DNA from: Flavobacteriaceae bacterium | GTDB lineage: Bacteria; Bacteroidota; Bacteroidia; Flavobacteriales; Flavobacteriaceae | Assembly: GCA_002690805.1 (NCBI GenBank) | Contig: NZFW01000024.1 | Span: forward strand, 12,231-76,230 | DNA: 64,000 nt | Reading direction: 5' to 3' | Part shown: positions 16,852-27,142 of the stretch, one piece after another | How the letters are laid out: each line of letters begins with the position of its first letter | How positions within the stretch are numbered: the first letter of the stretch is position 1 | Made by a program: the position numbers and the translations under genes | Notes under the pieces: generated by a model | Told to the model about the DNA's origin: nothing | The model's input: the letters and a program-made list of their open reading frames with translations, nothing else | The model's database searches: none

Positions 16852-18821
16852 AAAAAAAATATCACAAATTTAATTTACGTTTTTACTCTATTGTGGTTTT
16901 TCTTTTATTAATAGCGATAATATTAAGCTCTAAGCTAATTTATATTCAGGTTGTAGAGGGTGATAAATACAAGAAAATTGCTGAAAAAAGAACATTAAAA
17001 AATGTTATTGTTAAACCTATACCTGGGAATATATATTCTGATGATCAGAGTTTACTTGCAACTTCAGTTGCAAAATACGAATTAAGATGGGATTCCAAAG
17101 TTGTTAATAATAAAGATTTTATTAAAAATAAAGAAAAACTAGCCCATGGTATTTCTAAGATTATTGGCAGCGATTATTTAAAAATTAAAAAAGATTTACA
17201 AAGAGCCAGAGAAGATGATAACCGTTATTGGCTTGTTGGAAAAAATCTAAGCTATTCTGATTATATAGCTATGAAAAAATTACCATTATTTAATCTACCT
17301 TCATTCAAAGGAGGTTTAATTATTCAACAAAATATCATTAGAGAAAGACCTCTGGGTAAAATAGCAGAAAGAACAATAGGTTATGAGCGTCCTGACACTG
17401 ATGGTAGATTTTTTAGAGTAGGTTTAGAAGGAGCATTTAGTAGTTTATTGGAAGGAAAAGAGGGATATAGATTGAAAAGAAAAATAGCTAATGGTAAATG
17501 GAAATCTATTAATGATACAAATGAAAAAGAGCCAAAAGAAGGGTATGATATCCATACTACCTTAAATATAAATTTTCAGGATATAGTTCACAATTCTCTT
17601 TTAGAACAAATGGAAAAATATGAGGCAGAGTATGGAACAGTTATATTAATGGAAGTTAAAACAGGAGCTATAAAAGCTATTTCAAATCTTGGAATTACAT
17701 CTAATAATAAATATTTCGAAAAATTAAATTATGCTGTTGGAACAACACAAGAACCTGGATCTACATTTAAATTAATGAGCATGATAGCTGCATTAGAGGA
17801 TGGCGTAGTAAAACCATCCGACATGATTGATACAGGAAATGGAGAAAGAATTATTTATGGGAAAAAAGTAAAAGACTCAAAAAAAGGTGGGCATGGGTCT
17901 ATATCAGTATCAAAAGTTTTTGAGGTATCTTCAAATACAGGCATAGTAAATATTATATATGATAATTATAATGATAATCCTAAAAAATTCATTGATAGAC
18001 TTTATAATATGGGTATTCATAAACAATTGAATATTCCAATAAAAGGCGAGGGTCGTCCTAAAATCCCATATCCAACAGACAAAGATTGGAGCGGAATTAG
18101 TCTTGCTTGGATGGCTTGGGGTTATGGTGTGTCTTTAACGCCTTTACAGATACTTACATTTTATAATGCAGTAGCTAATAATGGTGAAATGGTAAAACCA
18201 ATTTTTATTGATAAAATTGGCAGGTTGGGAAGACCACCTCATATAAAATATTCTAAAAAAGTCTTAAATCCATCCATATGTTCTAAAGAAACATTGTCAG
18301 CTGTAAAAAAAATGTTACTAAATGTTGTTGATAAAGAATGGGGAACAGCAAATAAAATCAAAGACAAAAATTTTACTATTGCCGGAAAAACAGGAACAGC
18401 ACAAACAGAATATACTAAAAATTCAACAGAATATATTTCGAGTTTTGTTGGGTACTTTCCAGCAGAAAAACCCAAATACTCTTGTATTGTTGTTATAAAT
18501 AAGCCAAATAAAACTAAAGGTTATTATGGAGCTCAAGTTGCTGCTCCTGTATTTAAAAAAATTGCTAAAAAAATTCACTCAGGAATTACCAATGATATTT
18601 ATATACCATTTTCAAATTTAGGATTAACAAAAAAGAAATCATTTGAGAAAAAAGAATCAATGCCAAATCTAATTGGACATGAAGTTATGGATGCTATTGT
18701 TTTTCTTGAAAAAAATAATATAAAAGTTAACGTATTTGGTAAAAGGGGTAAAATTAAAAAACAATCAGTGGTTTCAGGAACTCCATTAAATAAAATAAAA
18801 AGTATAGACCTAAGCTTATGA
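16848..18821 (+). CDS. ftsI: Penicillin-binding protein, septal transpeptidase (FtsI/PBP3-type) with PASTA domain
   Basis: Cross-links septal peptidoglycan. One N-terminal membrane anchor (about residues 12-31) is followed by the PBP dimerisation domain (IPGNIYSDD, PLGKIAERTIGY) and the transpeptidase domain with SxxK at Ser305-Lys308 (GSTFK), SxN at 361-363 (SSN) and KTG at 514-516 (AGKTGTAQTEY). The last 60 residues (MPNLIGHEVMDAIVFLE onward) are a PASTA repeat. 657 residues, of normal length for Bacteroidota. Overlaps murE by 4 bases. Confidence 0.95.
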   Translation: MKKKYHKFNLRFYSIVVFLLLIAIILSSKLIYIQVVEGDKYKKIAEKRTLKNVIVKPIPGNIYSDDQSLLATSVAKYELRWDSKVVNNKDFIKNKEKLAHGISKIIGSDYLKIKKDLQRAREDDNRYWLVGKNLSYSDYIAMKKLPLFNLPSFKGGLIIQQNIIRERPLGKIAERTIGYERPDTDGRFFRVGLEGAFSSLLEGKEGYRLKRKIANGKWKSINDTNEKEPKEGYDIHTTLNINFQDIVHNSLLEQMEKYEAEYGTVILMEVKTGAIKAISNLGITSNNKYFEKLNYAVGTTQEPGSTFKLMSMIAALEDGVVKPSDMIDTGNGERIIYGKKVKDSKKGGHGSISVSKVFEVSSNTGIVNIIYDNYNDNPKKFIDRLYNMGIHKQLNIPIKGEGRPKIPYPTDKDWSGISLAWMAWGYGVSLTPLQILTFYNAVANNGEMVKPIFIDKIGRLGRPPHIKYSKKVLNPSICSKETLSAVKKMLLNVVDKEWGTANKIKDKNFTIAGKTGTAQTEYTKNSTEYISSFVGYFPAEKPKYSCIVVINKPNKTKGYYGAQVAAPVFKKIAKKIHSGITNDIYIPFSNLGLTKKKSFEKKESMPNLIGHEVMDAIVFLEKNNIKVNVFGKRGKIKKQSVVSGTPLNKIKSIDLSL

Positions 18822-20275
18822 ACCAATCTTTAAAAAATATTTTGTATAAAGTTCAAATACTTGCAATATCGGGTCCTACAGATCAGAAAATATCTAATGT
18901 TGAATTAGATTCGAGAAATATTAAAAAAAATAATTTATTTGTTGCATTACCTGGAATAAATTCTGATGGTCATAATTATATAGAAGACTCCATAAAAAAT
19001 GGGGCAAAAGCAACTGTTTGTTTAAAATTTCCAGATTATTTACATAAAGGTCATACATATATAAAAGTATCAGATGTAAAAAAAGCTTTAACAATTATAT
19101 CTGGAAATTTTTTTGATCATCCATCAAGTAAACTAAAATTAATTGGAATTACTGGTACGAACGGAAAGACAACAATATCTAATCTTTTATTTCAATTGTT
19201 TAATAATCAAAATAGAAAGGCTGGCTTAATTTCAACCATTAATATAAAATATAGTAAAAAAGTAATTCCATCTACTCATACAACTCCCGACATAAATACC
19301 ATCAACTATTTTTTATATAAAATGCTTGAAAAAAAAATCAAATATTGTTTTATTGAAGTTTCATCACATGGTATTTCTCAGGGAAGAATAGAAGGACTTA
19401 ATTTTTATGGTGCTGTTTTTACAAACTTAACTCATGATCATTTAGATTATCATAAAACCTTCAAAAATTATAGAAATACTAAAAAGGCACTTTTTGATGG
19501 ACTCTCTAAGTCAGCATTTTCATTAGTTAATTCTGATGATAAAAATGCAATATTCATGCAACAGAATACATTATCAAAGAAATTCCGATATGGAATAAAT
19601 AATTTTGCAGATTTCAATTTAAAAATACTGGAATGTCAATTTGATGGGATGTTAATTAAAATCGATAATGAAGAGGTTTGGACAAATTTGATAGGAAACT
19701 TCAATGCATCTAATTTATTGGCAGTATACAGTGTTTCAATGCTTCTTGGTTTATCTAAAAGAGAAACTTTAATATGTATTAGTAATTTGAAAAATGTTGC
19801 TGGCAGATTTCAGTCTTTTCAATTTGAAAAAAAAGGGTTGGTTATAATTGATTACGCACATACTCCAAATGCTTTAGAGAATGTTATTGACACGATTAAT
19901 AAAATTAGGACAAAAAACGAGAACCTTATTACAATAATTGGATGTGGAGGAGATAGAGATCAGGAAAAAAGAAAGTTGATGGGAAGAATTGCTTCTGAAA
20001 AAAGTGATAAAGTTATTTTCACTTCAGATAACCCAAGGAATGAAGATCCTAATAATATAATTGATCAAATGAAGGAAGGAGTAATACCGGAGCATTTTCA
20101 TAAGGTTATATCTGTTGTGGAAAGAGAAAAGGCAATTAAAACTTCAAAAGATATTGCTAAAAAATCAGATATTATTTTGATAGCTGGAAAAGGGCATGAA
20201 TTATATCAGGAAATTTCAAACTCTCGAATTCCTTTTGACGACTTTCTGATTGCAAAAAAATATTTTAATAATTAA
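18818..20275 (+). CDS. murE: UDP-MurNAc-L-Ala-D-Glu:meso-diaminopimelate ligase
   Basis: Adds the third amino acid of the peptidoglycan stem. The ATP site GTNGKTT begins at residue 113, THTTPD and [11 protein letters not shown] bind UDP-MurNAc-dipeptide, and the C-terminal DNPR (404-407) is the diagnostic motif for meso-diaminopimelate rather than lysine. [11 protein letters not shown] and [11 protein letters not shown] are also present. 485 residues, all domains intact. It overlaps ftsI by 4 bases. Confidence 0.97.
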   Translation: MNQSLKNILYKVQILAISGPTDQKISNVELDSRNIKKNNLFVALPGINSDGHNYIEDSIKNGAKATVCLKFPDYLHKGHTYIKVSDVKKALTIISGNFFDHPSSKLKLIGITGTNGKTTISNLLFQLFNNQNRKAGLISTINIKYSKKVIPSTHTTPDINTINYFLYKMLEKKIKYCFIEVSSHGISQGRIEGLNFYGAVFTNLTHDHLDYHKTFKNYRNTKKALFDGLSKSAFSLVNSDDKNAIFMQQNTLSKKFRYGINNFADFNLKILECQFDGMLIKIDNEEVWTNLIGNFNASNLLAVYSVSMLLGLSKRETLICISNLKNVAGRFQSFQFEKKGLVIIDYAHTPNALENVIDTINKIRTKNENLITIIGCGGDRDQEKRKLMGRIASEKSDKVIFTSDNPRNEDPNNIIDQMKEGVIPEHFHKVISVVEREKAIKTSKDIAKKSDIILIAGKGHELYQEISNSRIPFDDFLIAKKYFNN

Positions 20276-20279
20276 AGAT

Positions 20280-21500
20280 ATGCTTTATTACTTATTTGAG
20301 TTTCTTGACTTTAAATTTCACTTTCCAGGATCTGGATTGTATCAGTTTTTATCGTTTAGAGCAGCAATGGCAATGATTATTTCTTTGTCTTTCTCTTTGG
20401 TGTTTGGACAAAAAATAATTAATTACTTATCCAGGTTACAGATAGGAGAACCAATTAGAGATTTAGGTCTGAAAGGTGAAAAAGAAAAATCAGGAACACC
20501 AACTATGGGAGGCTTAATTATTATCTTTTCTACCATAACCCCTGTAATTTTATTGGCAAAACTAGAAAATATCTATATAATAATTCTTCTTATTACTTCT
20601 TTATGGATGGGTATTATAGGTGGAATTGATGATTATATCAAAGTCTTTAAAAAAAATAAATCAGGTTTACAAGGCCGATTTAAAATTATAGGTCAAGTGA
20701 TTTTAGGGATTTTTATTGGATCTATATTATATTTTCATCCAGATGTAACAGTGAGGCAAGAATTAAAAATAAAGTCTATAAATACTACAAAAATTGAAAA
20801 TGTCTTTTCTGAACCAACCAAATCTTTCGTAACTAATATTCCATTAATAAAGGACAATGCTTTTAGTTATTCAACAATTATTTCTTGGATAGACAAAGAT
20901 TTTATTAATTATACATGGATAATTTTTATTCCTATAGTAATATTTATAATTACAGCTGTTTCTAACGCTGCCAATTTGACTGATGGATTGGATGGATTGT
21001 GTGCTGGTACTTCAGCAATAATTGTTTTTGTGTTAGGTATTTTTTCTTGGTTTTCAGGTAATTTTATTTTTGCTGACTATCTAAACATAATGTTTATACC
21101 TCAAGTCGGTGAAATAACAATTTTTATTGCATCCTTCTTAGGAGCATTAATAGGTTTTTTATGGTTTAACACTTTTCCTGCAAGTATTTTCATGGGAGAT
21201 ACAGGAAGTTTAACTATAGGCGCTATTATTGCTGTAATTGCTTTAATAGTTAGAAAAGAATTATTGATTCCATTATTATGTGGAATATTCTTTATTGAAA
21301 CTCTTTCTGTGTTAATCCAAGTAGCATATTTTAAATTCACAAAAAGAAAAACTGGAAATGGTAAAAGAGTATTCCTTATGTCTCCGATACACCACCATTT
21401 TCAAATTAAGGGTTATCATGAAAGTAAGATAGTTAATCGATTCTGGATTTTAGGAATTCTTTTTGCAATATTAACTATTGTCACATTAAAAATAAGATAA
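20280..21500 (+). CDS. mraY: Phospho-N-acetylmuramoyl-pentapeptide transferase
   Basis: Polytopic membrane enzyme that makes lipid I on undecaprenyl phosphate. I use the ATG at 20280, which gives the usual MLYYLFEFL start; an earlier in-frame start lies inside murE. Signature motifs: [47 protein letters not shown] and the HHHF of [11 protein letters not shown]. About ten hydrophobic segments. A variable loop of about 60 residues between the fourth and fifth segments is usual in Bacteroidota. Immediately followed by murD with no gap. Confidence 0.97.
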   Translation: MLYYLFEFLDFKFHFPGSGLYQFLSFRAAMAMIISLSFSLVFGQKIINYLSRLQIGEPIRDLGLKGEKEKSGTPTMGGLIIIFSTITPVILLAKLENIYIIILLITSLWMGIIGGIDDYIKVFKKNKSGLQGRFKIIGQVILGIFIGSILYFHPDVTVRQELKIKSINTTKIENVFSEPTKSFVTNIPLIKDNAFSYSTIISWIDKDFINYTWIIFIPIVIFIITAVSNAANLTDGLDGLCAGTSAIIVFVLGIFSWFSGNFIFADYLNIMFIPQVGEITIFIASFLGALIGFLWFNTFPASIFMGDTGSLTIGAIIAVIALIVRKELLIPLLCGIFFIETLSVLIQVAYFKFTKRKTGNGKRVFLMSPIHHHFQIKGYHESKIVNRFWILGILFAILTIVTLKIR

Positions 21501-22841
21501 ATGAAAGTCAAGTGTCTTATTTTAGGAGGTGGGATAAGTGGTATTGGAACTGCTCAGCTTGCCATAAAGAATGGGTTTGATGTTTTTGTTTCAGACAATG
21601 GATTTTTAAAAGATGAAACAAAAGAAAAGTTTAAGACTTGGGGTGTTTCCTGGGAAGAGAATGTAAAAATATCAAGTTTTTTCCATAATACAGATTGGAT
21701 AATGAAAAGCCCTGGAATTTCAAATAGTTCAGAGTCTGTATTGTATGCAAAAAAATTAGGGATTCCTATTATTTCAGAAATTGAGTTTGCTTCAAGATAT
21801 ACAAATGCTAAAATAATTGGTATTACAGGTACTAATGGAAAGACTACTACTACTGAGTTAACTTATCATATTTTAAAAAATTCTGGATTTAACATAGGTA
21901 TAGCAGGAAATATTGGCAAAAGTTTTGCTCAACAAGTAGCTGAAAATTCTTATGAAATTTATGTTTTAGAATTAAGTAGTTTTCAGTTAGACGATATTGT
22001 TAATTTTTCTCCAGACATTGCAATTATAACAAATATTACTCCAGATCACTTAAATCGATATAACAATAATTTTGATGATTACATCAGTTCTAAATTAAAT
22101 ATATCCTCTAATCAAGATAAAGATCAATTTTTAATTATAAATGCAGATGATCCCATTCTAATGGAAGCAATTGAAAAAACTAAAATAGAAGCTGAAAAAC
22201 ACTATTTCGGCATTAATATGAAAGGAAACTCTACAACTTCATTAAAAAATGAAAGTATAAGGATTACAAATAAAAATAATAACTCTACTATGATTTCAGC
22301 CAAAACTTTTTCTTTAAAAGGAAGACATAATTTATTAAACGCAATGGCAGCTTCAACTGTTGCATCAATATTTAAAATAGATAAAAATAATATTCGTGAA
22401 AGTTTATCAAATTTCAGATGTTTACCTCATCGACTGGAACGTGTATTAACAATTCAAGGTGTTAATTATATAAATGATTCAAAGGCAACAAATATTAATT
22501 CGGTCTTCTATGCACTTGAAACATTAAATACCAAAGTAGTGTGGATTGCAGGTGGAGTTGACAAAGGTAATGACTACGAACAGCTTTTACCTTTGGTTAG
22601 AGAAAAAATTAAAGCCATTATTTGTTTAGGGAAAAACAATAAAAGATTAGTTGAGGCATTTCATGATATAACTGATGTTATAGTTGAAACTCAGTCTATG
22701 AAAGAAGCAGTAAAAATAGCACACAATCTTTCTAAAAAAAAGGAAACAGTTTTATTGTCTCCTGCATGTGCGAGTTTTGATTTATTTGAAAACTTTGAGG
22801 ATCGTGGTAATCAATTTAAAAAAGCGGTGAGAAGTTTATGA
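21501..22841 (+). CDS. murD: UDP-MurNAc-L-alanine:D-glutamate ligase
   Basis: Adds D-Glu to UDP-MurNAc-L-Ala. The N-terminal Rossmann-like loop LILGGGISGIGTAQLA, the ATP-binding GTNGKTT from residue 110, ELSSFQLD, TNITPDHLNRY, the GRHNLLNAMAA segment, the HRLERV stretch, NDSKATN and the C-terminal LSPACASFDLFENFEDRG are all intact. 446 residues. The gene abuts mraY and overlaps ftsW by 4 bases. Confidence 0.97.
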   Translation: MKVKCLILGGGISGIGTAQLAIKNGFDVFVSDNGFLKDETKEKFKTWGVSWEENVKISSFFHNTDWIMKSPGISNSSESVLYAKKLGIPIISEIEFASRYTNAKIIGITGTNGKTTTTELTYHILKNSGFNIGIAGNIGKSFAQQVAENSYEIYVLELSSFQLDDIVNFSPDIAIITNITPDHLNRYNNNFDDYISSKLNISSNQDKDQFLIINADDPILMEAIEKTKIEAEKHYFGINMKGNSTTSLKNESIRITNKNNNSTMISAKTFSLKGRHNLLNAMAASTVASIFKIDKNNIRESLSNFRCLPHRLERVLTIQGVNYINDSKATNINSVFYALETLNTKVVWIAGGVDKGNDYEQLLPLVREKIKAIICLGKNNKRLVEAFHDITDVIVETQSMKEAVKIAHNLSKKKETVLLSPACASFDLFENFEDRGNQFKKAVRSL

Positions 22842-24037
22842 GTTTAGGATCAGATAAATTATGGATTGAAGGAGATAAGGTTTTATGGTGCATAATAGCT
22901 TTACTTGCTATTTTTTCATTTCTTCCAGTTTTTAGTGCAAGTTCAAATTTAGCTTATGTCCTTGGAAAGGGAACACCTTTGGGGTATTTACTTAAACACT
23001 TTGTGATAATGTCATTGGGGTTCGTTCTTTTATATGCTGTTCATAAAATTCCTTTTTCATTTTTTAAAGGGATTTCAATTTTAATGATGCCAATTGTTTT
23101 TATTTTACTTATTTATACTGCTTCACAAGGAAAAATAATTAGTGGTGCAAATGCAAATAGATGGATTGAAATTCCATTAATTGGATTAAGTTTTCAAACT
23201 TCAACACTAGCTTCAATAATTTTAATGATTTATGTTGCTCATTATCTGTCAAAAACTAATCAAAGTTTTTTAAATTTCAAAAGTTCCTTTTGGTTACTTT
23301 GGATCCCAGTTCTTTCAATTGTCATGTTAATTTTTCCTTCAAATTTTTCAACTGCAGCTATACTTTTTTTCATGATAATTATTCAAATGTTTATCGGAGG
23401 ATACCCAATAAGGCATCTTTTTTATATTTTTATTTCAGGATTTATTATTTCATTAATTTTCTTTTTAAGTGTAAGGTCATTCCCAAATATAATTCCAAAT
23501 AGAGTTGATACGTGGATAAGTAGAATTGATAATTTTCGATCTGGAACTGTTGATGGAAATTACCAAATTGAACGTGCTAAAATTGCTATTGCTTCAGGAG
23601 GTATATATGGCAAAGGAGCAGGGAAAAGTGTAATGAAAAATTTCTTACCACAAAGTTCTTCCGATTTTATATTTTCAATTATAATTGAAGAATATGGAAT
23701 GTTAGGGGGTATAATATTAATTTTTCTTTACATACTTTTACTTTTTAGAATTATTGTCATTGTTCATAAAACTTCTAGTTTGTTTGGTAAACTTTTAGTT
23801 GTTGGTCTAGGTTTTCCAATTATTTTTCAAGCATTTATAAATATTGCAGTTAATGTTCAATTATTACCTGTAACTGGTCAAACACTTCCTTTGTTGAGTA
23901 GTGGAGGTACATCTGCATGGATGACATTTATTTCCTTGGGAGTTATTTTAAGTGTGAGTGCCTCAATTAAAAAAAGTAATCAAGAGAATTCAACAAATAA
24001 TATTAACCCTTTAGTTGTTTTAGGTGAAGACAAATAA
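22838..24037 (+). CDS. ftsW: Lipid II polymerase / divisome protein FtsW (SEDS family)
   Basis: A SEDS glycosyltransferase with about ten membrane segments, polymerising septal glycan with the FtsI-type protein encoded upstream. Key wording: FSASSNLAYV, GANANRWIEIPLIGLSFQTS, YQIERAKIAIASGGIYGKGAGKS, LPQSSSDFIFSIIIEEYGMLGG (catalytic Asp in the SSDF loop) and LPVTGQTLPLLSSGGTSAW. 399 residues. The 3' end overlaps murG by 14 bases. Confidence 0.95.
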   Translation: MSLGSDKLWIEGDKVLWCIIALLAIFSFLPVFSASSNLAYVLGKGTPLGYLLKHFVIMSLGFVLLYAVHKIPFSFFKGISILMMPIVFILLIYTASQGKIISGANANRWIEIPLIGLSFQTSTLASIILMIYVAHYLSKTNQSFLNFKSSFWLLWIPVLSIVMLIFPSNFSTAAILFFMIIIQMFIGGYPIRHLFYIFISGFIISLIFFLSVRSFPNIIPNRVDTWISRIDNFRSGTVDGNYQIERAKIAIASGGIYGKGAGKSVMKNFLPQSSSDFIFSIIIEEYGMLGGIILIFLYILLLFRIIVIVHKTSSLFGKLLVVGLGFPIIFQAFINIAVNVQLLPVTGQTLPLLSSGGTSAWMTFISLGVILSVSASIKKSNQENSTNNINPLVVLGEDK

Positions 24038-25118
24038 ATACATTATTTCATGTGGAGGAACTGGAGGGCATATTTTCCCTGCAATATCTATCGCTAATAA
24101 AATTAAAGAAAAAGATCCAAAATCATCCATTTTATTTGTTGGCTCATCTAGTAAAATGGAAATGAGCAAAGTGCCAGAATCAGGATATAAAATTATTGGT
24201 TTACCCATAAAGGGCTTTAATCGTTCATTTCCTTTAAAAAATATTTTTCTTCCATTTAGGATTTTTTATAGTCTTTTAAAATCATTAACAGTCATTTTTA
24301 ATTTTAAGCCTGATGTTGTTATTGGAACCGGAGGTTATGCCAGTGGGCCGATTGTATTTATTTCTCAAATTTTAGGATATCCTACTTTAATTCAAGAACA
24401 AAATTCGTATCCAGGAATAACAAATAAAATTCTTGGAAAGAGGGCAAAAACTATTGCTGTAGCTTATCCGGATATGGAAAAATATTTTATGAAAGAAAAA
24501 ATTGTTCTTACTGGAAATCCAGTAAGAACGGATATTATTAATAGTAAAATAACAAAGTTAGAGTCTAAATTATTTTTCAATTTAGACCCAAAAAAACCTA
24601 CAATTGGTATCATAGGAGGCAGTTTGGGAGCTCTTAAGATCAATCAAATAATTTGCAATAATATTAGTTTTTTAAATAAGAATGGATTTCAAGTGATATG
24701 GCAATGTGGTAAACTTTATTATAAAAGTTATAAAGTCTATGATTGTAATAATATTAAAGTTGTTCCATTCATTAGTAAGATGAATTATTTTTATAAAGCT
24801 ATTGATATATTGATTTCTAGATCTGGTGCTTCAACTATTTCAGAAATCTGCTTAACTGGTACTCCATCAATTCTGATTCCATCTCCAAACGTGGCTGCAA
24901 ACCATCAGTACTTTAATGCAATGGAACTTTATAAAAAACAACTATCCGAAATAATAGAAGAGAAAGATTTAGAAAGAGATTTTAGAAAAATTTTAAAAAG
25001 CTTTTGGCTTAATAATTCTCTGAGAAACAAAATTAAAATTGATTTAAAAAAATTATCTAAACCTAATGCTACTGATAAAATTGTAGAACATATTAAAACA
25101 TATACAATTGAAAAATAA
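24024..25118 (+). CDS. murG: UDP-GlcNAc:lipid I N-acetylglucosaminyltransferase
   Basis: Converts lipid I to lipid II at the inner membrane face. It starts with GTG at 24024, inside the end of ftsW; no internal Met precedes the conserved ISCGGTGGHIFPAI. Further motifs are DVVIGTGGYASGP, QEQNSYPGITNK, GNPVR, GGSLGALKIN and SRSGASTISEICLTGTPSILIPSP. 364 residues. The 14-base overlap with ftsW and the weak start codon suggest translation coupled to ftsW. Confidence 0.96.
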   Translation: MKTNKYIISCGGTGGHIFPAISIANKIKEKDPKSSILFVGSSSKMEMSKVPESGYKIIGLPIKGFNRSFPLKNIFLPFRIFYSLLKSLTVIFNFKPDVVIGTGGYASGPIVFISQILGYPTLIQEQNSYPGITNKILGKRAKTIAVAYPDMEKYFMKEKIVLTGNPVRTDIINSKITKLESKLFFNLDPKKPTIGIIGGSLGALKINQIICNNISFLNKNGFQVIWQCGKLYYKSYKVYDCNNIKVVPFISKMNYFYKAIDILISRSGASTISEICLTGTPSILIPSPNVAANHQYFNAMELYKKQLSEIIEEKDLERDFRKILKSFWLNNSLRNKIKIDLKKLSKPNATDKIVEHIKTYTIEK

Positions 25119-26433
25119 AAAAACATTTTTTCTAATTGGAGTTGGAGGTATTGGAATGTCCTCAATTGCTCAACACCTAATTTTTAAAGGTTATAATGTA
25201 TTTGGCTATGACAGAAGCTCTTCTAGTATAACCGACCTATTAGAAGAAAAGGGAGTGTTGATTACCTTTTCTCATTCGGTTAATTATTTGATTAAAGGGT
25301 ATAAGGTTGATAATATAAAAGTTATTTATTCTGCTGCTATTAAAATTAATCATCCAGTTTTTAAGTTTTTTATTGATAGAGGATGTGTCCCAATAAAACG
25401 ATCTGTTTTTTTGGCATCACTAGTTAATGAAACTGAATCTTTTGCAGTTGCAGGTACTCATGGAAAAACAACAACTAGTGCAATTCTAACTCATATTTTT
25501 AAAAAAACAGATACTTCTTTTTCCTCATTTGTTGGAGGAGTTATGCTTCCAGATAAGACAAATTATATACATAATGGATTTGATAAAACTATAGTTGAAG
25601 CCGATGAATTTGACAGATCATTTTTAAATCTTAAGCCGCATTTTGCATGCATTACTTCTATTGATGCAGATCATTTAGATATTTATAAGAATCATGGTCA
25701 GCTCAAAGAGGCATTCATTGACTTTTCTAAAAAAGTTCAAAATAAACTAATACTTCATCATTCGATACCAATTGATGGAATTTCATACGGATTAAATACT
25801 AACGCTGATTATGAATTTAAAAATATTAATCAAACAAAAGATGGATATTTTGTTGACCTTAAAACCCCTAATGAATATGTTTCAAAGATTTTTTGTAAAG
25901 TTTTGGGAAAATATAATTTAGAAAATATGTTGGCTGCACTTGCTTTGGCTGATCAGTCAGGCAAACCTTTAGTTAAAATTATTCAATCTTTGGGTTCTTT
26001 TCATGGTATTTTGAGAAGAATGAATAGCTATAATTTAGATGGTAAAATAATTATTGATGATTATGCTCATCACCCTACAGAAATTGCTTCTGTCCACAAA
26101 GCTTTAAGAGAAAAATATCCAGATTCATTTATTGAAGCTGTTTTTCAGCCTCATTTATTTTCAAGAACAAGAGATTTTATGAATGATTTTGCTTATCAAT
26201 TATCAAAATTTGATAGTGTTAAATTGATGAAAATTTATCCAGCAAGAGAAGCTCCAATTAAAGGAATTAATAGTGAAAAAATTCTTAAAAAAATCACTAC
26301 AAAAGCTTCATTATTAGAAAGGAAAAATTTTAATAAAAATTTGGATTTAACTAAAGCTGATGTGATTGCTATTTTGGGAGCAGGAAGTATTGGAAATAAT
26401 ATCAGTGAATACATAAAAGAAAAGTTAGTTTAA
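25108..26433 (+). CDS. murC: UDP-N-acetylmuramate:L-alanine ligase
   Basis: First amino-acid addition to UDP-MurNAc. The start is TTG at 25108, directly before the conserved FFLIGVGGIGMSSIA; it overlaps murG by 11 bases. The ATP site GTHGKTTT begins near residue 116, then EADEFDRSFL, TSIDADHLDIY, GKYNLENMLAALA (His of the usual GxHN replaced by Tyr), DDYAHHPTEIAS, FQPHLFSRT and ILGAGSIGN. 441 residues. Unlike the Mpl-like protein near the window start, its nucleotide-binding and metal-binding motifs are kept. Confidence 0.96.
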   Translation: MKNKKTFFLIGVGGIGMSSIAQHLIFKGYNVFGYDRSSSSITDLLEEKGVLITFSHSVNYLIKGYKVDNIKVIYSAAIKINHPVFKFFIDRGCVPIKRSVFLASLVNETESFAVAGTHGKTTTSAILTHIFKKTDTSFSSFVGGVMLPDKTNYIHNGFDKTIVEADEFDRSFLNLKPHFACITSIDADHLDIYKNHGQLKEAFIDFSKKVQNKLILHHSIPIDGISYGLNTNADYEFKNINQTKDGYFVDLKTPNEYVSKIFCKVLGKYNLENMLAALALADQSGKPLVKIIQSLGSFHGILRRMNSYNLDGKIIIDDYAHHPTEIASVHKALREKYPDSFIEAVFQPHLFSRTRDFMNDFAYQLSKFDSVKLMKIYPAREAPIKGINSEKILKKITTKASLLERKNFNKNLDLTKADVIAILGAGSIGNNISEYIKEKLV

Positions 26434-27137
26434 TGATAAATGATAAGTTATTTTTTGGATTAAGCACTGTTTTTTTGATATCAGTAATATCAATTTCCCA
26501 TGTTCAATTTTTCAATAGTAACGAACAAAAATCAAATATTTTATTTGAAATTGATAAATCAAAATTTTTGAGTGAATCTCTAGTTAATAAATTGTTAAAA
26601 CAAAAGATTGGCAATAAAGAAAAACAATCAAATCTTAAACTAGATTTGAATAGTATTGAGAATTTTTTGGAGAAAACACCCGAAATTCATAATGCTGAGG
26701 TTTTTCTGAATACTAATAAAAATATTAATGTTAAAATTTTAGAAACTTCTCCGATATTAAGAATTGAAAATAATGGGTTTTATATAGATTCTTTTGGTGT
26801 TAAGATACCTCTTTCAAATAATTATGTTGCTAAAGTTCCAATTTTTAGTGGAGTTTTTAGAGAGTATATGATTAATGACTTGGTAGGATTGTCTAAGAAT
26901 CTAATTAATGACAATTATTTGAAAGATGAATTTGTTGAAGTATGGGATGAAAAAGAAGGTTATGCTATGAGACTCCGAAATTTTGATTTTGAAGTTTTTG
27001 TAGGTAGAGTAAAGAATATGAATAATAAAATACAGAAATTGAAAGGCTTTTGTGCTTATACGATTGAGAATAAGTTTAAAAAACAACCTAAAAGAATTGA
27101 TTTGACAATCTCAGATCAAATTGTTTCAACAAACTAA
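26433..27137 (+). CDS. ftsQ: Cell division protein FtsQ/DivIB-like
   Basis: A 234-residue bitopic protein: one N-terminal membrane helix (about residues 7-24), then a periplasmic region with a POTRA-like part (LEKTPEIHNAEVFLNTN, VKILETSPILRIENNGFYID) and a beta domain ending in QPKRIDLTISDQIV. Position between murC and ftsA is the normal ftsQ slot. It scaffolds the FtsQLB complex. Sequence conservation outside Bacteroidota is weak, but synteny and topology agree. Overlaps murC by one base. Confidence 0.9.
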   Translation: MINDKLFFGLSTVFLISVISISHVQFFNSNEQKSNILFEIDKSKFLSESLVNKLLKQKIGNKEKQSNLKLDLNSIENFLEKTPEIHNAEVFLNTNKNINVKILETSPILRIENNGFYIDSFGVKIPLSNNYVAKVPIFSGVFREYMINDLVGLSKNLINDNYLKDEFVEVWDEKEGYAMRLRNFDFEVFVGRVKNMNNKIQKLKGFCAYTIENKFKKQPKRIDLTISDQIVSTN

Positions 27138-27142
27138 AGAAA

